Positions 23,737-36,582 of a DNA stretch of 64,000 nucleotides are shown piece by piece. The stretch covers positions 126,501 through 190,500 of the forward strand of contig BDSI01000134.1 of the NCBI GenBank assembly GCA_003117195.1, given 5' to 3'. A program made the translations under genes and the position numbers. The notes under the pieces are model-generated. The model ran no database searches and had not been told where the DNA came from. It saw nothing but the letters and a program-made list of their open reading frames with translations. Origin of the DNA: Eudorina sp. 2006-703-Eu-15. Its lineage: Eukaryota; Chlorophyta; Chlorophyceae; Chlamydomonadales; Volvocaceae. Each line of letters starts with the position of its first letter. Positions within the stretch are counted from its first letter, which is position 1.

Positions 23737-24909
23737 CTAGGTGCTCGCAGCCGGCTTCTCGCGGAGCAGCTCGGCGGTGCCCCTCTTGGCCACGTCCACG
23801 GGGCGGGTGCCGCGCTGTGTGTGTGTGTGTGTGTGGTTGGGGGATATAGGAAATTTGTTGGGGGAAGAGAGGCGGGGACCGGCGTGTCAGGGTGCAGACG
23901 AGACAAGGTTTGGCCAGGGCGCGGCGTCGAGGGGAGGGAGGAGAGCAGAGGCGAGCAGAGGAGAGCAGGCCGGGAGGGAGGAGAGCAGAGGCGAGCAGAG
24001 GAGAGCAGAGGAGAGCAGGCCGGGAGGGAGGAGAGCAGAGGAGAGCAGGCCGGGAGGGAGGAGAGAAGAGGAGAGCAGGCCGGGAGGGAGGAGAGCAGAG
24101 GAGAGCAGGTCGGGAGGCCGCGTTGACGAAGTGGGAGGAACATGGGGTGCGTGTGGTGGGGGGTGGGGGGAGGGTTGGCGAACACAAAGGCCAGGCAGCG
24201 CTTACTTTACTGCAGAACCGGTGCCCAGTCGGGTCCCCAACGCACTGCCGGCTTTCCCGCGACCCACCTGGGCCCATCGGGGTCCCAGCCCTGTGCTGGT
24301 GCCGGCAGCATCAGAGCGACACCAACCTAAAAGGCAGCGACATCCGTCCCCCTCGCCCCGCCGCGCGTCCGGCGACCTACCACGTCCGCCTTGTTCTTGT
24401 CGGCCCCGATGGACAGCAGGTACGTGACCGCCTCCTGGTGCCCCTTCTCCGCTGCCAGATAGATCGGGGTGGCGCCGTCCTGACGGGGAGAGGAAGGGGG
24501 GTTTCGGAGCCGGAGGGGCACAGCGCCAGCGGCCGGCAGGGGTGAAGGCGCGAGAGGGGGCGGGCCGAGCGGCGGCCAACGCACCGGCAGGAGGAGGTCA
24601 GGCGAGGGAAGACCGCGGGGGGCACGTGGCGCCAGGAGGTGGCGGGCGGTACAAGGTGACCCAACCACGGCTGCGGCCGTGTCGGCGGAGAATAGAGATC
24701 GCGGGCGCGACGCCGGTGGGGGTGCGCGTGTGGGCGCAGCGCTGACAGCCCCGGGCCCCGTGTGCCCAGACGCCCAACCCGGCCGCCCCACGGAAGGGAG
24801 AGTGGGGAGCCGGAGAACAGGCTGTCTGTCTCGCAGCGCGATCGTCCTCCTGGACCCGGGGGGAGTCGAGCGCTTGCCTGCGAGAAAGCAATCCGAAGAG
24901 CGCCGCGAG

Positions 24910-24953
<44 letters not shown>

Positions 24954-27900
24954 TGCAGTGCCTCTTTTGCCTGCTCTTCCACCCGCGGACCACTTACGTC
25001 CAGGGGCAGGTCCTTGTCCACCCCCGCCTCCACGAGGGCCTTGATGACATCCACGTGACCCGCCAGCGCGGCGCTGTGGATGGGCGTGTAGCCGCCCTGG
25101 GAGGAGGGGGAGAGAGGACGATGGGGGGCAGGGGGGGCCGGCAGCCCGACCAGGCCAGGCGGGAGGGCAGGCGAGGCGGCCCAGGGTCAGCAAAGCCGGT
25201 GGCAGCAGGTCGGGGATCACACCGCGGAAGCAGGGACTGGCGTGACTACGGCACCCACAGCCAGGGGGCCTTGCCCAAGCTCCATGTCATTAGAAAATGA
25301 GGGTACGACCCAATTACCCCCCGTTGAAACCGATGTGCGGCCCATCCATGGACTGCCAGTCTCCCGGACCGAGTGCTACTTGGACCTCGGGCCTGTGGCA
25401 GTAAAGAGACTGAACGGTACACGGTACCGTGGCCAGCCGTGCATGCACGCCGCACCAACCCGCAGCCGGGCTGGGTGTGTCTGGGCTGTTTCTTTATAAC
25501 CCACCCGCAGCCGGACGGTCTTGTTCGCCTTGTGGCTGATAAGCGTCTTGACCACCTCGGCCCGGTTGTTCTGGGCGGCCACGTAGATGGGGGTGGCGCC
25601 GCTCTGCGGAGGGGAACCGACCGAGCGCGAGGGGGGGAGGGAGGGGGCAAGGGGGGCCGCACAAAGGAGGCGGAGGGCGGGGGCCCGTCCGGATCGCATT
25701 CGGACATCAACCCGAGGGCGGCGTGTGGGAGTCTACACACGATCAAGATGGACGGAGCACTGAGACGGAAGGGGCGGACGGCGGTTACCCCATGCCAAGG
25801 CCTCCCCCCCCAACAACCCACGCGCTCGCTCCCCTGTACCATCGCACCGTCACCTGCAGGCGCAGTCACCTCTAGAACAAGCCCGCGCCGCCGACGACCC
25901 AGCACTGCGGCCCCCTACCGGGTCCCTGCCGTCCCCCACACCCCGCCCGGCCGGCCGCCGGCCGCACCTGGAACATGCTGTCGACGTTGGCCCCCGCCTC
26001 CAGCAGCAGCTTGACCACCTCCACATGCCCGCGCTCTGAGGCGATGTACAGCGGCGTGGCCCGGTCCTGACGGTGAGGGGGACATGGGGGCATAAGAGAT
26101 GAACAGGGGAGGAGCCGCTTGAAAGTGAGCATGGGTCCGAGATGCGTGTAAGTTAGGTAAGGTAATTAGTTACAAGGCGGGTGCTCTCCCCTCAGACCCT
26201 CTAATCAGACCATGAGGCCTGTGCGCTGGCCGGGGGCCTGGCGGATTGGTGGGGGGCTGTGCCAGGGACGCCTGGCGATACGCGCTGCAACCAGGTCTGG
26301 CTCTCCGCGACGGCTGGCCGGCACCACGTCCGGTCCGCCGCGACCCCAGCAGCCTTCCTGGCGGCGGCCCAGCGGACGCCCCCGCCCGACCCACCTTGCG
26401 GCTCGCGTTCTTGTTGGCGCCCCCCTTGAGCAGCGCCTTGATGCACTCGGGGTGGTTGTTCTGGGCCGATATGTACATCGGCGTAGCGCCGCTCTGAGCG
26501 CGGCAAGAGGAGGCGAGGAGCGGGAGGGATGCAGGGGATTGTTAAGACGTATCCAAGCTGCGCTGCAGTCCGGTATGGCAGCGGGGAGGGAGAGTACAGG
26601 AACTTGGTGGACATTGCGAAGGGCAGGTTGGGGGTAGGGAGGCGCACCAGCTAGAGCCGCGGTCGGTGCGGTGGGCCGCAGAGCCGCACCACGACGTGGC
26701 CGCTGTCTGGCGGGGGCTGGTGTGGCCGTGTGGGGCGCTGGAGGCCGCATCACCCCCCGACCCTCCCGAGACCTCTGCGGCCACGATGTGTTTCACCTCC
26801 GCACCCGCACACCCACATGCGCGACCCTTCCCCCATAACTCGTAGCCCCACTGGTAACCAACCCCGCGGTAGCCTTCCCGACCACCAACGCCGGCCCCCT
26901 TGTGGTGCCATTGCAGTACGCGAAACCCGGCAACGGAGCACCAAAAACTGAATACCACCGACACCGGTCCCGTCGCCGCCCCCCCTGGGGCTTCCGGGCC
27001 TTACCCGACTCCGCGCCTCCTGCGCCCGCCCGCCGCCCCCTCCCCCTCCCTCACCTCCATGCCCAGCTCCGTGTTGGCCTTGGCAGCCAGGAGCAGGTCC
27101 ATGCAGTCCAGGAAGCCCTTCTCTCCGGACAGGTACAGCGGGGTGGCGCCGTCCTGTATGGGGAGGATTCGAGCCCGAGAGCGGGCGGGGCGGTAAGACA
27201 TGAGAGAGCGTACGCACCCAGACGCACCCAGCTCGACGTAGTCGTCAGTACGGCAGTTGGCTGGGACCACCCGGGGGTAAGTCCAAGTGGGCCCCACACA
27301 CAATAGACACTGCATTGCAGTACATTGCAGTACAGTACTGAAATACGTGTCGTACCCGAAGCGCCAGGTTGACGTCCGCCCCGCATTTGATGAGCAGGTT
27401 CACGCACTCGGTGTGGTGGTTGAGCACCGCGATGCACAGCGGGGTATGGCCGTCCTTCTGCGGGGCCGACGGGGGCGGGCGCATATAAATGTTGGTAGGC
27501 TTCATGAGCTGCGCTGAACGCCAAGCATGGGTTTGGTATTTGAGCCAACACATACGTATTGGTCTGGCGGCCATAAAACCGATGAACAAATACATATACA
27601 TTGGGGTTTCCGAATACGGAAACCCAGATGTGTGTATGGTCGTTGGTGTTATGGCCACGCAAAGGGCACGGCAGCGCGTTGCAGATGCCCGTATGCCGCT
27701 GACAACAACACTAAGCAATATTCCACCCGGAGAGGAATACCAAGGCTGCAGCGGAATCGCCCGCCGCCGGTGTGTTCAGCAAAGCAACTCACCCGACCCG
27801 ACCATTTGCGTGAGACTGTGAGTGTGTGAGACAAAGAGGTCTTCCAGACCTCATCCCATCAGGCCTGACCTCCCCAAACCCACCTTGAGCGCGACGTTCT

Positions 27901-30900
27901 TGTCCGCCCCCGCGTCAATGAGCACCTTGAGCGCATCCACCTTGCCCTTCTCCGCCGCCACGTACAGCGGCGTGGCGCCGTCCTGCGCCCAGCCGGACAG
28001 CCGCATCCCATCACACCATCAAACGACGACAAAAGCAAGCGCGGGCACCTCTGCCCCGTTACCCCCTGGGCCGCTGGGCCGCAGTCGTCCCAGCCCAGCT
28101 CTTCGCCCTCCCCGTCCTCCCTGTTTTCTGGGGTCTGGCTAGCCTCGCTTGCCCCTCCGGACCCGCCGGTGTGCGGCAGCTAGCTCTAAGGGTCAGCACA
28201 GCCGCCGGTGCGACGAGTTCTTTCCGCGGGGCCGCACTCAGGTCTAGACCCCACCACTCACCGTGAAGGCCACCGACTTATTGGCCCCCGCGTCCAGCAG
28301 GAACCTGACGATCTCCGTGTGGCCGTTCATGGCGGCGGTGTGCAGCGGCGCGCAGCCCGTCTGGAACGCGCCACGTGACGCACGAGGCACGACCACCCAG
28401 ACGACGAGAAGAAGGCACAGCAGGGGGGATTGCATGAAAGCCCATGGCATTAATCAGGGGCAGCCGAACCCGGCGAGGATATGCCCGCTACAGTTGCATG
28501 AGGGGCCAAAGCCACGGGCGCCCACAGCGGGCGCTGCGTTCCAGCGGATCCTACAAAGACCAAGCCAGACGCCATTGTTTTCCGTGTTAAACCGCCTCCC
28601 TCCCTCCCTCCCACGCAGGGGCCCGAGGTGTGCAACATATATCCTAGCGCGCTGTCCTAGCGTCCGCTTCCGTTGGAAGGGGCTTCCCTCCAGCACACCA
28701 GGGACCCGCCCTTCGGTGTCTCCTCAGCTTCCGGCTGCTGTGCTCGGCCTCTCAATCCGGCCCTGATCCGCCTCCGGCGCACCCGACGCCTGTAACGTCC
28801 CCCTCCACACGCACACACACAGTTCTCTTTAACACACACATACACACAAACATACACACAAACATACACGCGCGCGCGCCATGCCCATGTATAAGGACGC
28901 AGATGTAGGTTGACGCCCAGCTGATGCCTTATCGGCAAATTTCCCTGATTTGGACATGAATGGAAGGCCTCAACGGCTGTACTCTTCAGCACTACAGCGA
29001 TCGAGATACACCAAAAGAGGACGGGGACGGGGTCCCCGGGTCTGACGGGGACTGCGGACGGGAGAGCAGGTCGCCACGTACCGATTTTTGGGCGTCCAGC
29101 GCCGCCCCTCCCGCCACCAGCGCCTTGGCCACCTCCAGGTGGCCCTTCTGACAGGCCACGAACAGCGCCGTGGCGCCGTCCTGCGGAGGCGACCCAAGGC
29201 GGACACGGCGGAGCGCGACGATCCAATGAGGCCGGCCAACCGCATCAACCTCACCCGTGATTCGTCGCGGGTGCGCGGATATCCAAAGCCACACCACTAA
29301 GGGTCCGGTCAGGAAAGGGCAGTACGGCACATCAGGGAATGGCCTGACGACAGGTGAGGCGGATCCGCAGTTGCAGCTCGATCGCTCACGCAGCAGACGC
29401 GTCGCAGAAGTCCAGGCTCGCCTTCCACATCTCACCGTCCCTCAAGGGTTCTTTCGCCGCTCACCTCCTACCTCCCTCCGCTCGCCCCATCTTTATCCCC
29501 GACCCGAGCTGGCTCACCCGGCCCACCACCCGGCCCGGCCACCCACCCCACCTCAGACGCCTTGGTCATGAGCACATTGGCCCCCATCTCGATGTAGCTG
29601 TTGACCTGCTCCAGGTCACCCGCCTCCGCGAATCGGAACAGCTTCTCGTCCCGGTCGTCCGTGGGCATGAACTTGGCGAAGTCCAGCTTGACGGCCACGC
29701 GCAAGGTGACGACCCGGCCGACACCCGCCACCTGGCCCAGGTCCTGCAGCGCCTCCACCACCTGGCGCGGCTCCTGGTGGTCCAGGCGTTTCCAGCAGAA
29801 ATAGCTGTAGATGGCCCAGATGCGGTCGGCGGCGACGCTGGCTTGGTACCTGGTCAGTCGGTAGGGGTTGAGGTTGAGGTTAAGAGGCGGCCGGGGGATC
29901 TCAGCGTGTCGCGGGTCAGTGGCGGTTGGTGTGGTGTGGTGTAGCGTGGTGTGGGTTGGTAAGAGGTACAAACGCAAAACAAGGTCGGGCAAGGGGTGTT
30001 GTTGGGTGGGGAACACCAATGAAAAGTTGACTGGGGGGCGCAACAGAAGCTCAGGAGGATAGACAGGGTCGGGCTGGGATTTCGTCCTTCGTCGATGATG
30101 GTCATGATTCACATTGAGAAGCGCGGCGGGCACGGTCTGCACCCCGACTGGTGGCAGGTCGGGAACATGGGTGAGATGGGGGTGAAAAGGCCGCGAGCGG
30201 TGAGAATGGGAAGGTCGGTGAAAAGGGCGAGAAGGGTGACAAGGGTGCATCGCCGGAGGGCAGCAGTGTTCGATGCCCCCATACATGGCATTGTTCGATC
30301 CATAGGGACAGCAGGGGGATGTTGGCGGTGATGTTGGCGGCGCCGCCCAACCCCCCGAACGAGAGGCGACCCACACGAGTGCACCAGCGTCGCGTCGCGC
30401 CGTTGTGGAACAGGTTCACGAACTGTACGAGGCAAGGACGAGTCCGGTCCGGAGGCCGGCCCCCAAGGTCGCCGGGCTATGTGCGTTTTGCCAATTTTCA
30501 GCCGAACCCCCGATACGCACCTGTCCTGGTACGCATTGTCCATGTAGGTCACCAGCCACGACTTGGTGGGCTCCTCCAGGACGGCTGGCCCCGTCTGCCA
30601 GGTGGCGGTCGCCAGCTCCATCAGCTGCGCCAGCTTGGTGTCAAGGCCCGCCGCCAGGTGGATGCTGCCCGTCTTGACGGCCGCAGACCAGGGCCCGCAG
30701 ATCGCGTCCATCAACTTGCCCGCCTCGTCCCCAAGCATACCCTTGAACACCTGCGCCACCGCAGAGTCGGCCTCCAAGCCCTCGCCGCTGGCGGCGCCGC
30801 CGGCGGAGCCGGCCGCGGCGGCAGCGGCGGAGCCGGAGTGGCGCACCGCGTCGAGCACCATGCCCAGCCAGGCCTCCAGCGACAGCCAGTTGCACAGCTG

Positions 30901-31587
30901 CTCCGCGCGGCCGTGGCGCGCCATGCGCTCCGCGAGGGTCCAAATGCGGCAGAAGTAGCTGCCGCTGGCGATGAAGCCGCGATGCAGGATGCTGTTGAGA
31001 GCCTCCGCCGCCAGCCCGCGCTCCGCCAGCTTTGAGGCGCCCTCCTGGAGCGCTCCCGCAGTCTTGGAGAGCACGAAGCGCGTGACGCCGTCGTCCGGCA
31101 CGAGATCATACGACGGAATGATGACCATCCCCCGGGCACGGGCGTAGAACATCTTGCTGCGCATGATCTCCACCATGGCGGTCCGGCCGCTGCCGTACTG
31201 CTGCATGCACGACCAGTCGATCCAAACGTACTGCATCCCCTGGTCCTTGGCGCCGTTGATCAGGCGCCGCAGCTGCTGGAACTGGACCTCAGACATGGGG
31301 GAGAAGCCCTGCCGGTTCGCTGGCTTGCCGGCACCCCAGCGCCAGCTGACGACCACGGTCTGGGACCAGAGTTCGTCCGAGATCTCAGAGTACGGCAGCT
31401 CCAGGCAGCCCGACGCGACGAGGATGTCCTCGTAGCTCTTGAGCTGCTGCCAGGACAGGAACTTGGAGATTTTGAGAAGCCGGACCGGCGGCTGCGAGAG
31501 CCAGCTGGGCATGCTGCTGTGCAGGTCGCGCACCCATGACGGGAGCTCGGCGAGGGACTTGTGAGGCGAGATGCCGTGAAGCGGATT
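23737..31587 (-). CDS. HET-like domain plus ten ankyrin repeats, copy A
   Basis: Thirteen exons join in phase: 31587-30521, 29849-29552, then ankyrin exons 29180-29082, 28360-28262, 27982-27884, 27457-27356, 27153-27055, 26493-26395, 26066-25968, 25603-25505, 25096-24998 and 24479-24381, and a terminal exon 23814-23737. That is about 811 residues from the first mapped exon. The N-terminal domain carries VVVSWRWG (about 31330-31352), YVWIDWSCMQQ (about 31199-31231), MVEIMRSKMFYARARGMVII and RIWTLAERMA. This is the order seen in fungal HET domains (S-Y/W-x-W-G; W-I-D-x-x-C-x-x-Q; M-x-x-I/F-Y-x-x-A). Exon 2 ends in a first, degenerate ankyrin-like repeat. Each following exon is exactly one repeat of 33 residues, or 34 for 27457-27356, with the usual T-P-L-x-x-A and G-A-N motifs. 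The 5' exon with the start codon was not found, although the frame stays open upstream to an ATG at 31884. Function is unknown. Confidence 0.82.
23930..24118 (+). repeat. Purine-rich minisatellite in the last intron of copy A
   Basis: Tandem copies built from GGAGAGCAGAGGAGAGCAG and GCCGGGAGGGAG blocks run between the terminal exon (23814) and the last ankyrin exon (24381). Copies vary in the number of GAGAGCAGAG sub-units, so the array is compound. Confidence 0.85.
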
Positions 31588-32844
31588 CTGCGGTTGGGGG
31601 AATCCGCCACAGCAGTAGGGATGGAGGGTCACGGGCGCGTAGCGGCGTGGGGGGTTATGGAGGCGTCGGGCCCATGGGGATGAAAGATACAGAAAATTGA
31701 ACAATGTAGAATTAGGCGGCCAGGTTACTAACGGTTGAATGCTGAAATTAGAACAACGAGGTTCGGGTCCCTCGACTTTCCATGGAACCTGCCTCCCCAT
31801 ACCCTTGTACGCTGCCCCTCCAGCATACCTGGGTGCTCTCTTCCCATACGATGGGCCGCTGTTGTCCGGCCTGAGGCAAGACATGGCAAATAGGCACGGG
31901 GTTCAAGACGTCGCAACAAGTAAATCTATGTGACAGCCACGACTCGTTGCACCTTGGGAACTGATGCGCCACAACCCATTCTCCGTCAAATGTTTAAGAG
32001 TCAATGGGATTACAAGCAGTGAAGCCTTGTCGTGCGAAATAAAACTTCAAGAGGCACAAGTCCCGACACGGAACGGCTGTCGTGTAACAGATTCTTGTGA
32101 CCTGAAGCCTGCAATCCTGTAAACGTATATCTCGCCGTGATGTTACGGTAATGCACGCCTGCCCACAAGAGCAACCGCGGATGCCTCAAAAACAGCGACA
32201 CAATTTTCAGGGCTTCGTGGAGGTATGCTATATAGTTGATATCTGTACTGACCAAAAGCACCGTAAATGATTTGAACGGTTTGAAAATGCTCGTCCTTTC
32301 GTACGACGGTATAAGGGCTACCAGGGAGCAGGGACCTTGACAACCTTTAATGCTAAAGCAGTCTGCGATAACATGTTGCGGCAGAGAAAGGGTAGGTTAT
32401 CAATCTTGCACGGTTGCCGTTGAGCTCGCTTTGAGCGCAAATTGGCCATGGCCTCGCCTCCGATGATTCCCGCAATGGGTACATTTATTTTTTATCCAGA
32501 GATGTTGAAAGCCTTGTATAAAATTCATAGCACCAGTGCAGGAAATGTGCATGGATGGGCCCATGCCTGTCCCTGCCCATCACCAGTCACCGTCATGGTC
32601 CCGACCTGCTGCACGTTACGTAGCGCTACGGTCGCATAGTTGTTACCCTTGAATTCAGTACTTGGTATATCGCACCGTGAACACTGTTAACAGTCAACTA
32701 CGAGTTACCTCTGCGCAACGCTGGGGTGGGGTTTCATAATGTTTGAGCCAATGCTTGACAGGATTCGGGTCAAGTTTTCAGCGTGCGGAGTACACTGGCT
32801 CACTGGGCCGGGGCGCGACGCGTCACAAGCACCCACCACAATCG
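31588..32844. other. Upstream region of copy A; no gene supported
   Basis: The missing 5' exon and promoter of the minus-strand HET-like/ankyrin gene should lie in the right part of this stretch. From about 31680 to 32800 the sequence is A/T-richer than the surrounding genes and shows no long motif-bearing frame. Confidence 0.35.
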
Positions 32845-35800
32845 TCACAGCCCCTCCTCAGACCCCGACGAAGCGGAGGACATCGCCGCCGCCCTCGCGG
32901 TCCACTCCGCCGGCGACAGACCCCTCCGGAAGAGCCTGAAGCCGAACCGCGCCAGCACTGCCTCGCCGTCCTGGGCCCCGCCCACCGCATCACCAGGTGG
33001 CTCCGTCGACCGTTCGATCGACTGCACGGCCCCCTGCCTTTCCACATGCCCTTCTTCCCTGTGCCCTTCCACATGCCCTTCTTCCCCATGCCCTCCCCCC
33101 TGCTCTCGCCGGCTGCCGACCCCGGCGGCGAGCTGCTCCTCCGCCGGGGAAGTCGCGCGGGGGAGCTCCGCAGCCGCAGCCACCGCAAACCGGGCAGGCA
33201 GGTGGTGCCGGTGCAGAAGCCGCACGAAGTGCGCAGAGTCGTGGTCGTGGTCAGTGGGGCGACACACGCCGTACAGGCGGAGCCGTCGCAGACCCGCGCC
33301 GGCGGCGCCGCGGGCCTCGCCGACGTCTGCAGCGGCAGCAACGTCGGGATCTCCAGTTCCAGTGCCCGGTGGGAGGTACTTAGAGTAGTACTGCAGCGGG
33401 ACCACGGGTACGGTACGGCGCGTCCCGACGAGGAGCTTCGGACGAATGGGGGGTAACAGGGAAGAAGCCCAGGCACTAGGATTGGAGGGAGGGAGACTGG
33501 GAGAGCCACCAAAGGCCAAACGCATCCCCGCCTTCGCTCCTGGAAAACAAGTCTGGGCACGTAAGGGTGGTGCTACAAACAGCGCTGGTAAGACGTGTGG
33601 TGCCTGACCGTGATGCGTCCATACGATCCAAATTTCTGGGTGGACGTCGATATGATGGCGGCGGCCGCCGGCTTGTCCGGCGGCGGCAGGTCAGCGCAGC
33701 ACGGCCGGAGCCGCTCTCGTGGCTCATCTCGTTTCGTCTCCGTAAAAGCGATACCCCCCAGGCAACGGCGCACCCTATGGCTTAATGGCTGGCATGGCCG
33801 CCAATCCAAAAATGACCTACCTGGCCCGTCCCCAAAGCAGCGGGACGGCGACGGCGCGGTACGGCTAACATCCTGAGCCGTCACTCGTTGCCCTCCCCCT
33901 CTCCCCCACGAGAGTGTACCGCGCCGCGGTCCGCGCCACGCGTTCCACCGTACAGTACGGCACGATGCATCCGCCGAGAGGTCTCCGGTCTGCCCCTACC
34001 CCACACACCGCGCCGCGGTGCGCGGTCCGCGATCCACGCCACGCGCTCTCCTCGCACCTGCAGCCTGCGCGTGGTCGACTGCCGGAACGCCCGGATGTGT
34101 TGGTCGAACTGCCGGGCCACGTTCTTGCCGCGCAGGAGGGCGGGGCAAGGCCGCCGCAGCCACAACTGCGCATGCGGAGGAAGGGACGATGGTCCAGTCC
34201 GGTGGGTTCAGGGCCCGCCGCGCCGTGCACAGCCCCGCATTGCCGAGGCAGTGGTGGCTGGCCAGGCGGCCGACGTGGCCATGAGTAATGACGCAGCGCG
34301 GGGTAGCGAAAGATGTGGTCAAGGTTGGGGTAGAATGACAGAAGCGGCTCCAGGACGAGGGACATTGTACGGAGGAAACCCACAGGCGGCGCGGAGGTGC
34401 TGCCGCGTTCATCGGAGGCTACCAGTCGCCCTCCATTCAAGCATGAGGCCGGGCGTACCTTGGACAGGGTGTACCGCACAAACTCGAGGCCGTACCACAG
34501 GGCCCGCGGGGTGCCGTCGCGGCCGCGGCTGCCGCAGTCGTACACCAGGCAGCTGTGGCGAGTGACGTGCGTGCCGGGGGCGGAGGAGTTGAAACGAAGA
34601 ACAAGGCCACCAGGGGGCCACTGCAGCATTCATCCATCCACACACTGTTGAAATACTCGTGGTATGTGCGGTGGACCCACGGGTCATCATTCACTGGTGA
34701 CACAAGGGCCCCATTCACAGCGACCTGCGCCCGTAAACCTCACGTTGAACCCACTGGGGCGCATTCTCTCTCCCGTCCGTTGCGGGTCCCACGGCCCTCG
34801 GAACGCCTATTTCCCCGTGATGTGCTACCCGCCCCCACCCCGCCGCGCACCCACCAGTGGCCCATCGCCAGGTTGACCAGCAGGTTGGCGTCCAGCTCCG
34901 CCACCAGGGCCTGCAGCGCCAGGGAGGGCCCCAATCGCGGGCCTCTACTCGTTGGGCGTCCATGGAGCGGACGACACGTCACCTCACGTTTACAGCCTGC
35001 GGCACTGCGAGGGCTTTTTCCGGCATCCAACATCTCCCACAACAAGCGACTACAGCTGCGCGCGCCTTCGCTTCCCCAGGCGTCGCGGCCCCGGGTTAAC
35101 CCTGCCATCCAGGCCCAGCCAACGGCCATGCACAACAGCAGATCCTAGTGCACCGCCGCTGCACGGGATCCAACCCCATCCTCCAGTGTTGGCCCACAGC
35201 GCCTTTCTTCGTCCCGCGTTGAATCCAAGCCTGTGGCAACCTGGACACACGCAGACACGTCGTCCGGCCGGAGAGCCGAGGCGTGGAAGAGAACCACGCC
35301 GCAAGCCCATCCCCTCTCTGCCCCTCTCTGCCCCTCTCTGCCCCTCTCTGTCCCTCTGTGCCGCTCGTTGCCCTGACCCCACACGTTCAGTACCACGTCT
35401 TCGTACCTCCAAGTTCTGTTGCTCGCATGCCGTACTCTGGATGCGGACGAAGCTGTGGAGCAGGACCCAAATGGTTCCAAGTGGTCGAAATCAAGCAGGA
35501 CAATTGCTGACTGCATGTTATCAGAAACTGCGGTTGTACCTGTATGGCAGCTGTAGTTCCTCCAGCATGGGTAGAGCCTCAATGCCGTTGGTAAGGTTGA
35601 CGAAATGGCGGCATTCGCGGAGGTCGAGCTCCTCGCCGTCGTCCTCGGCGCCAGTGAGGACGATGCGGCTTGCAGCGTTGCTGCTGCTGAGCAAAAATTC
35701 AGCTTGCGTTTCATTGCCTTCAGCCGCAGCTGCTCCGCGAAGAACGGCGGTCCTGGTGGTGCTGCGCGTCAAACCTGAAATGTGCCCTGCGAAGCGACGG

Positions 35801-35982
35801 GATTCGCCGCTGTCGCTTGGGCCGCGACCGTGGACCGTTGGGTCACTCTGTCTTGAAGCAGTATGACTGTTGGGTCGATAGGAAACCGGGCAATGCCGGC
35901 TGACGTTTGCTGCCTGTCGGCGAGCGAGACTGTCGACTGGCAGAGGCCTGCGGAGGCCTGACACCTCCAACTTGATCACCAT
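32845..35982 (-). CDS. Unidentified multi-exon gene with a leucine-rich-repeat-like segment; structure incomplete
   Basis: Pieces of a minus-strand gene are visible but not fully joined. The first likely exon runs from an ATG at 35982 to 35540 (donor GT at 35539-35538, phase 2). It ends with LDLRECRHFVNLTNGIEALP and MLEELQLPYR, which reads like one leucine-rich repeat of the plant or algal type. A clean 36-codon exon lies at 34165-34058 (LWLRRPCPALLRGKN through RRLQ). Other likely coding stretches are near 34400-34260 (LSFYPNLDHIFRYPALRHYSW), 34620-34460 (VYDCGS, ALWYGLEFVRYTLSK) and a last exon ending SGSEEGL at 32845. Near 34600-34700 two plausible coding frames overlap, which could mean a frameshift or a misread boundary. 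I do not recognise the family; parts of two genes may be mixed here. Confidence 0.4.
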
Positions 35983-36582
35983 GGATGACCGATTTTCACT
36001 ACATGTCTATTTTGCAAAGCCTCCGCCTTGTTTAAAAATCAGCAGCGCTTTAGCAGCTCTACTTGACATCAATCCATAAAGCAATCAAGAGCGAGCGAAC
36101 AGGGATATAAATTACAGGCAACGGAAAGAAGTTATGCATGCTGCACGCACGTCCAGGATCACCCATTGAAGTCCGGCTTTGTCATGCAACCGTTGGTCGT
36201 TGCTCCGAAAGGAATGGGCGGCTACTGATTGGAGGAGCGCGATAATCGTGTATGATGGCAAGGATTGATTATTTCGTGTAGAAAGCCTAACCTGGTAATG
36301 TATTCTGCGTAGTTTGCATATTCAAAGACACTGGCGAGCGGGACCCCGGGTGTGTTTTGCCAACCGAAACTGTTCGTTTTCACTTGATAACACTGCGCTA
36401 ATGGTTTACACCTGAGGCGTTAGTGCAACCATTGTCCAGTAGGAGTACCGCTGCGCGATGGCGACGGACCCCTTGGATGTCCCCGTCTCCCGAGAAGAGG
36501 TGCGCGATTAGCTGTTGTATGTGGGTCATTACCTTGTCAAAAATCAAACCCATCGTCATGGCGACAGGCTCTCGAGGCGCTG
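35983..36582. promoter_or_regulatory. Divergent intergenic region, A/T-rich
   Basis: Lies between the start of the minus-strand gene at 35982 and the plus-strand start at 36583. It is one of the more A/T-rich parts of the window, with a TATAAA-like stretch at about 36104. No specific element can be assigned. Confidence 0.35.

Noticed and set aside
23930..24118. Regularly spaced repeats that might resemble a CRISPR array
   Set aside because: Units are contiguous with no unique spacers, vary in sub-unit number, and lie in a eukaryotic intron.
24905..24960. CAG-repeat frame coding poly-Ser, poly-Ala or poly-Leu
   Set aside because: It lies in an intron of copy A between two ankyrin exons.
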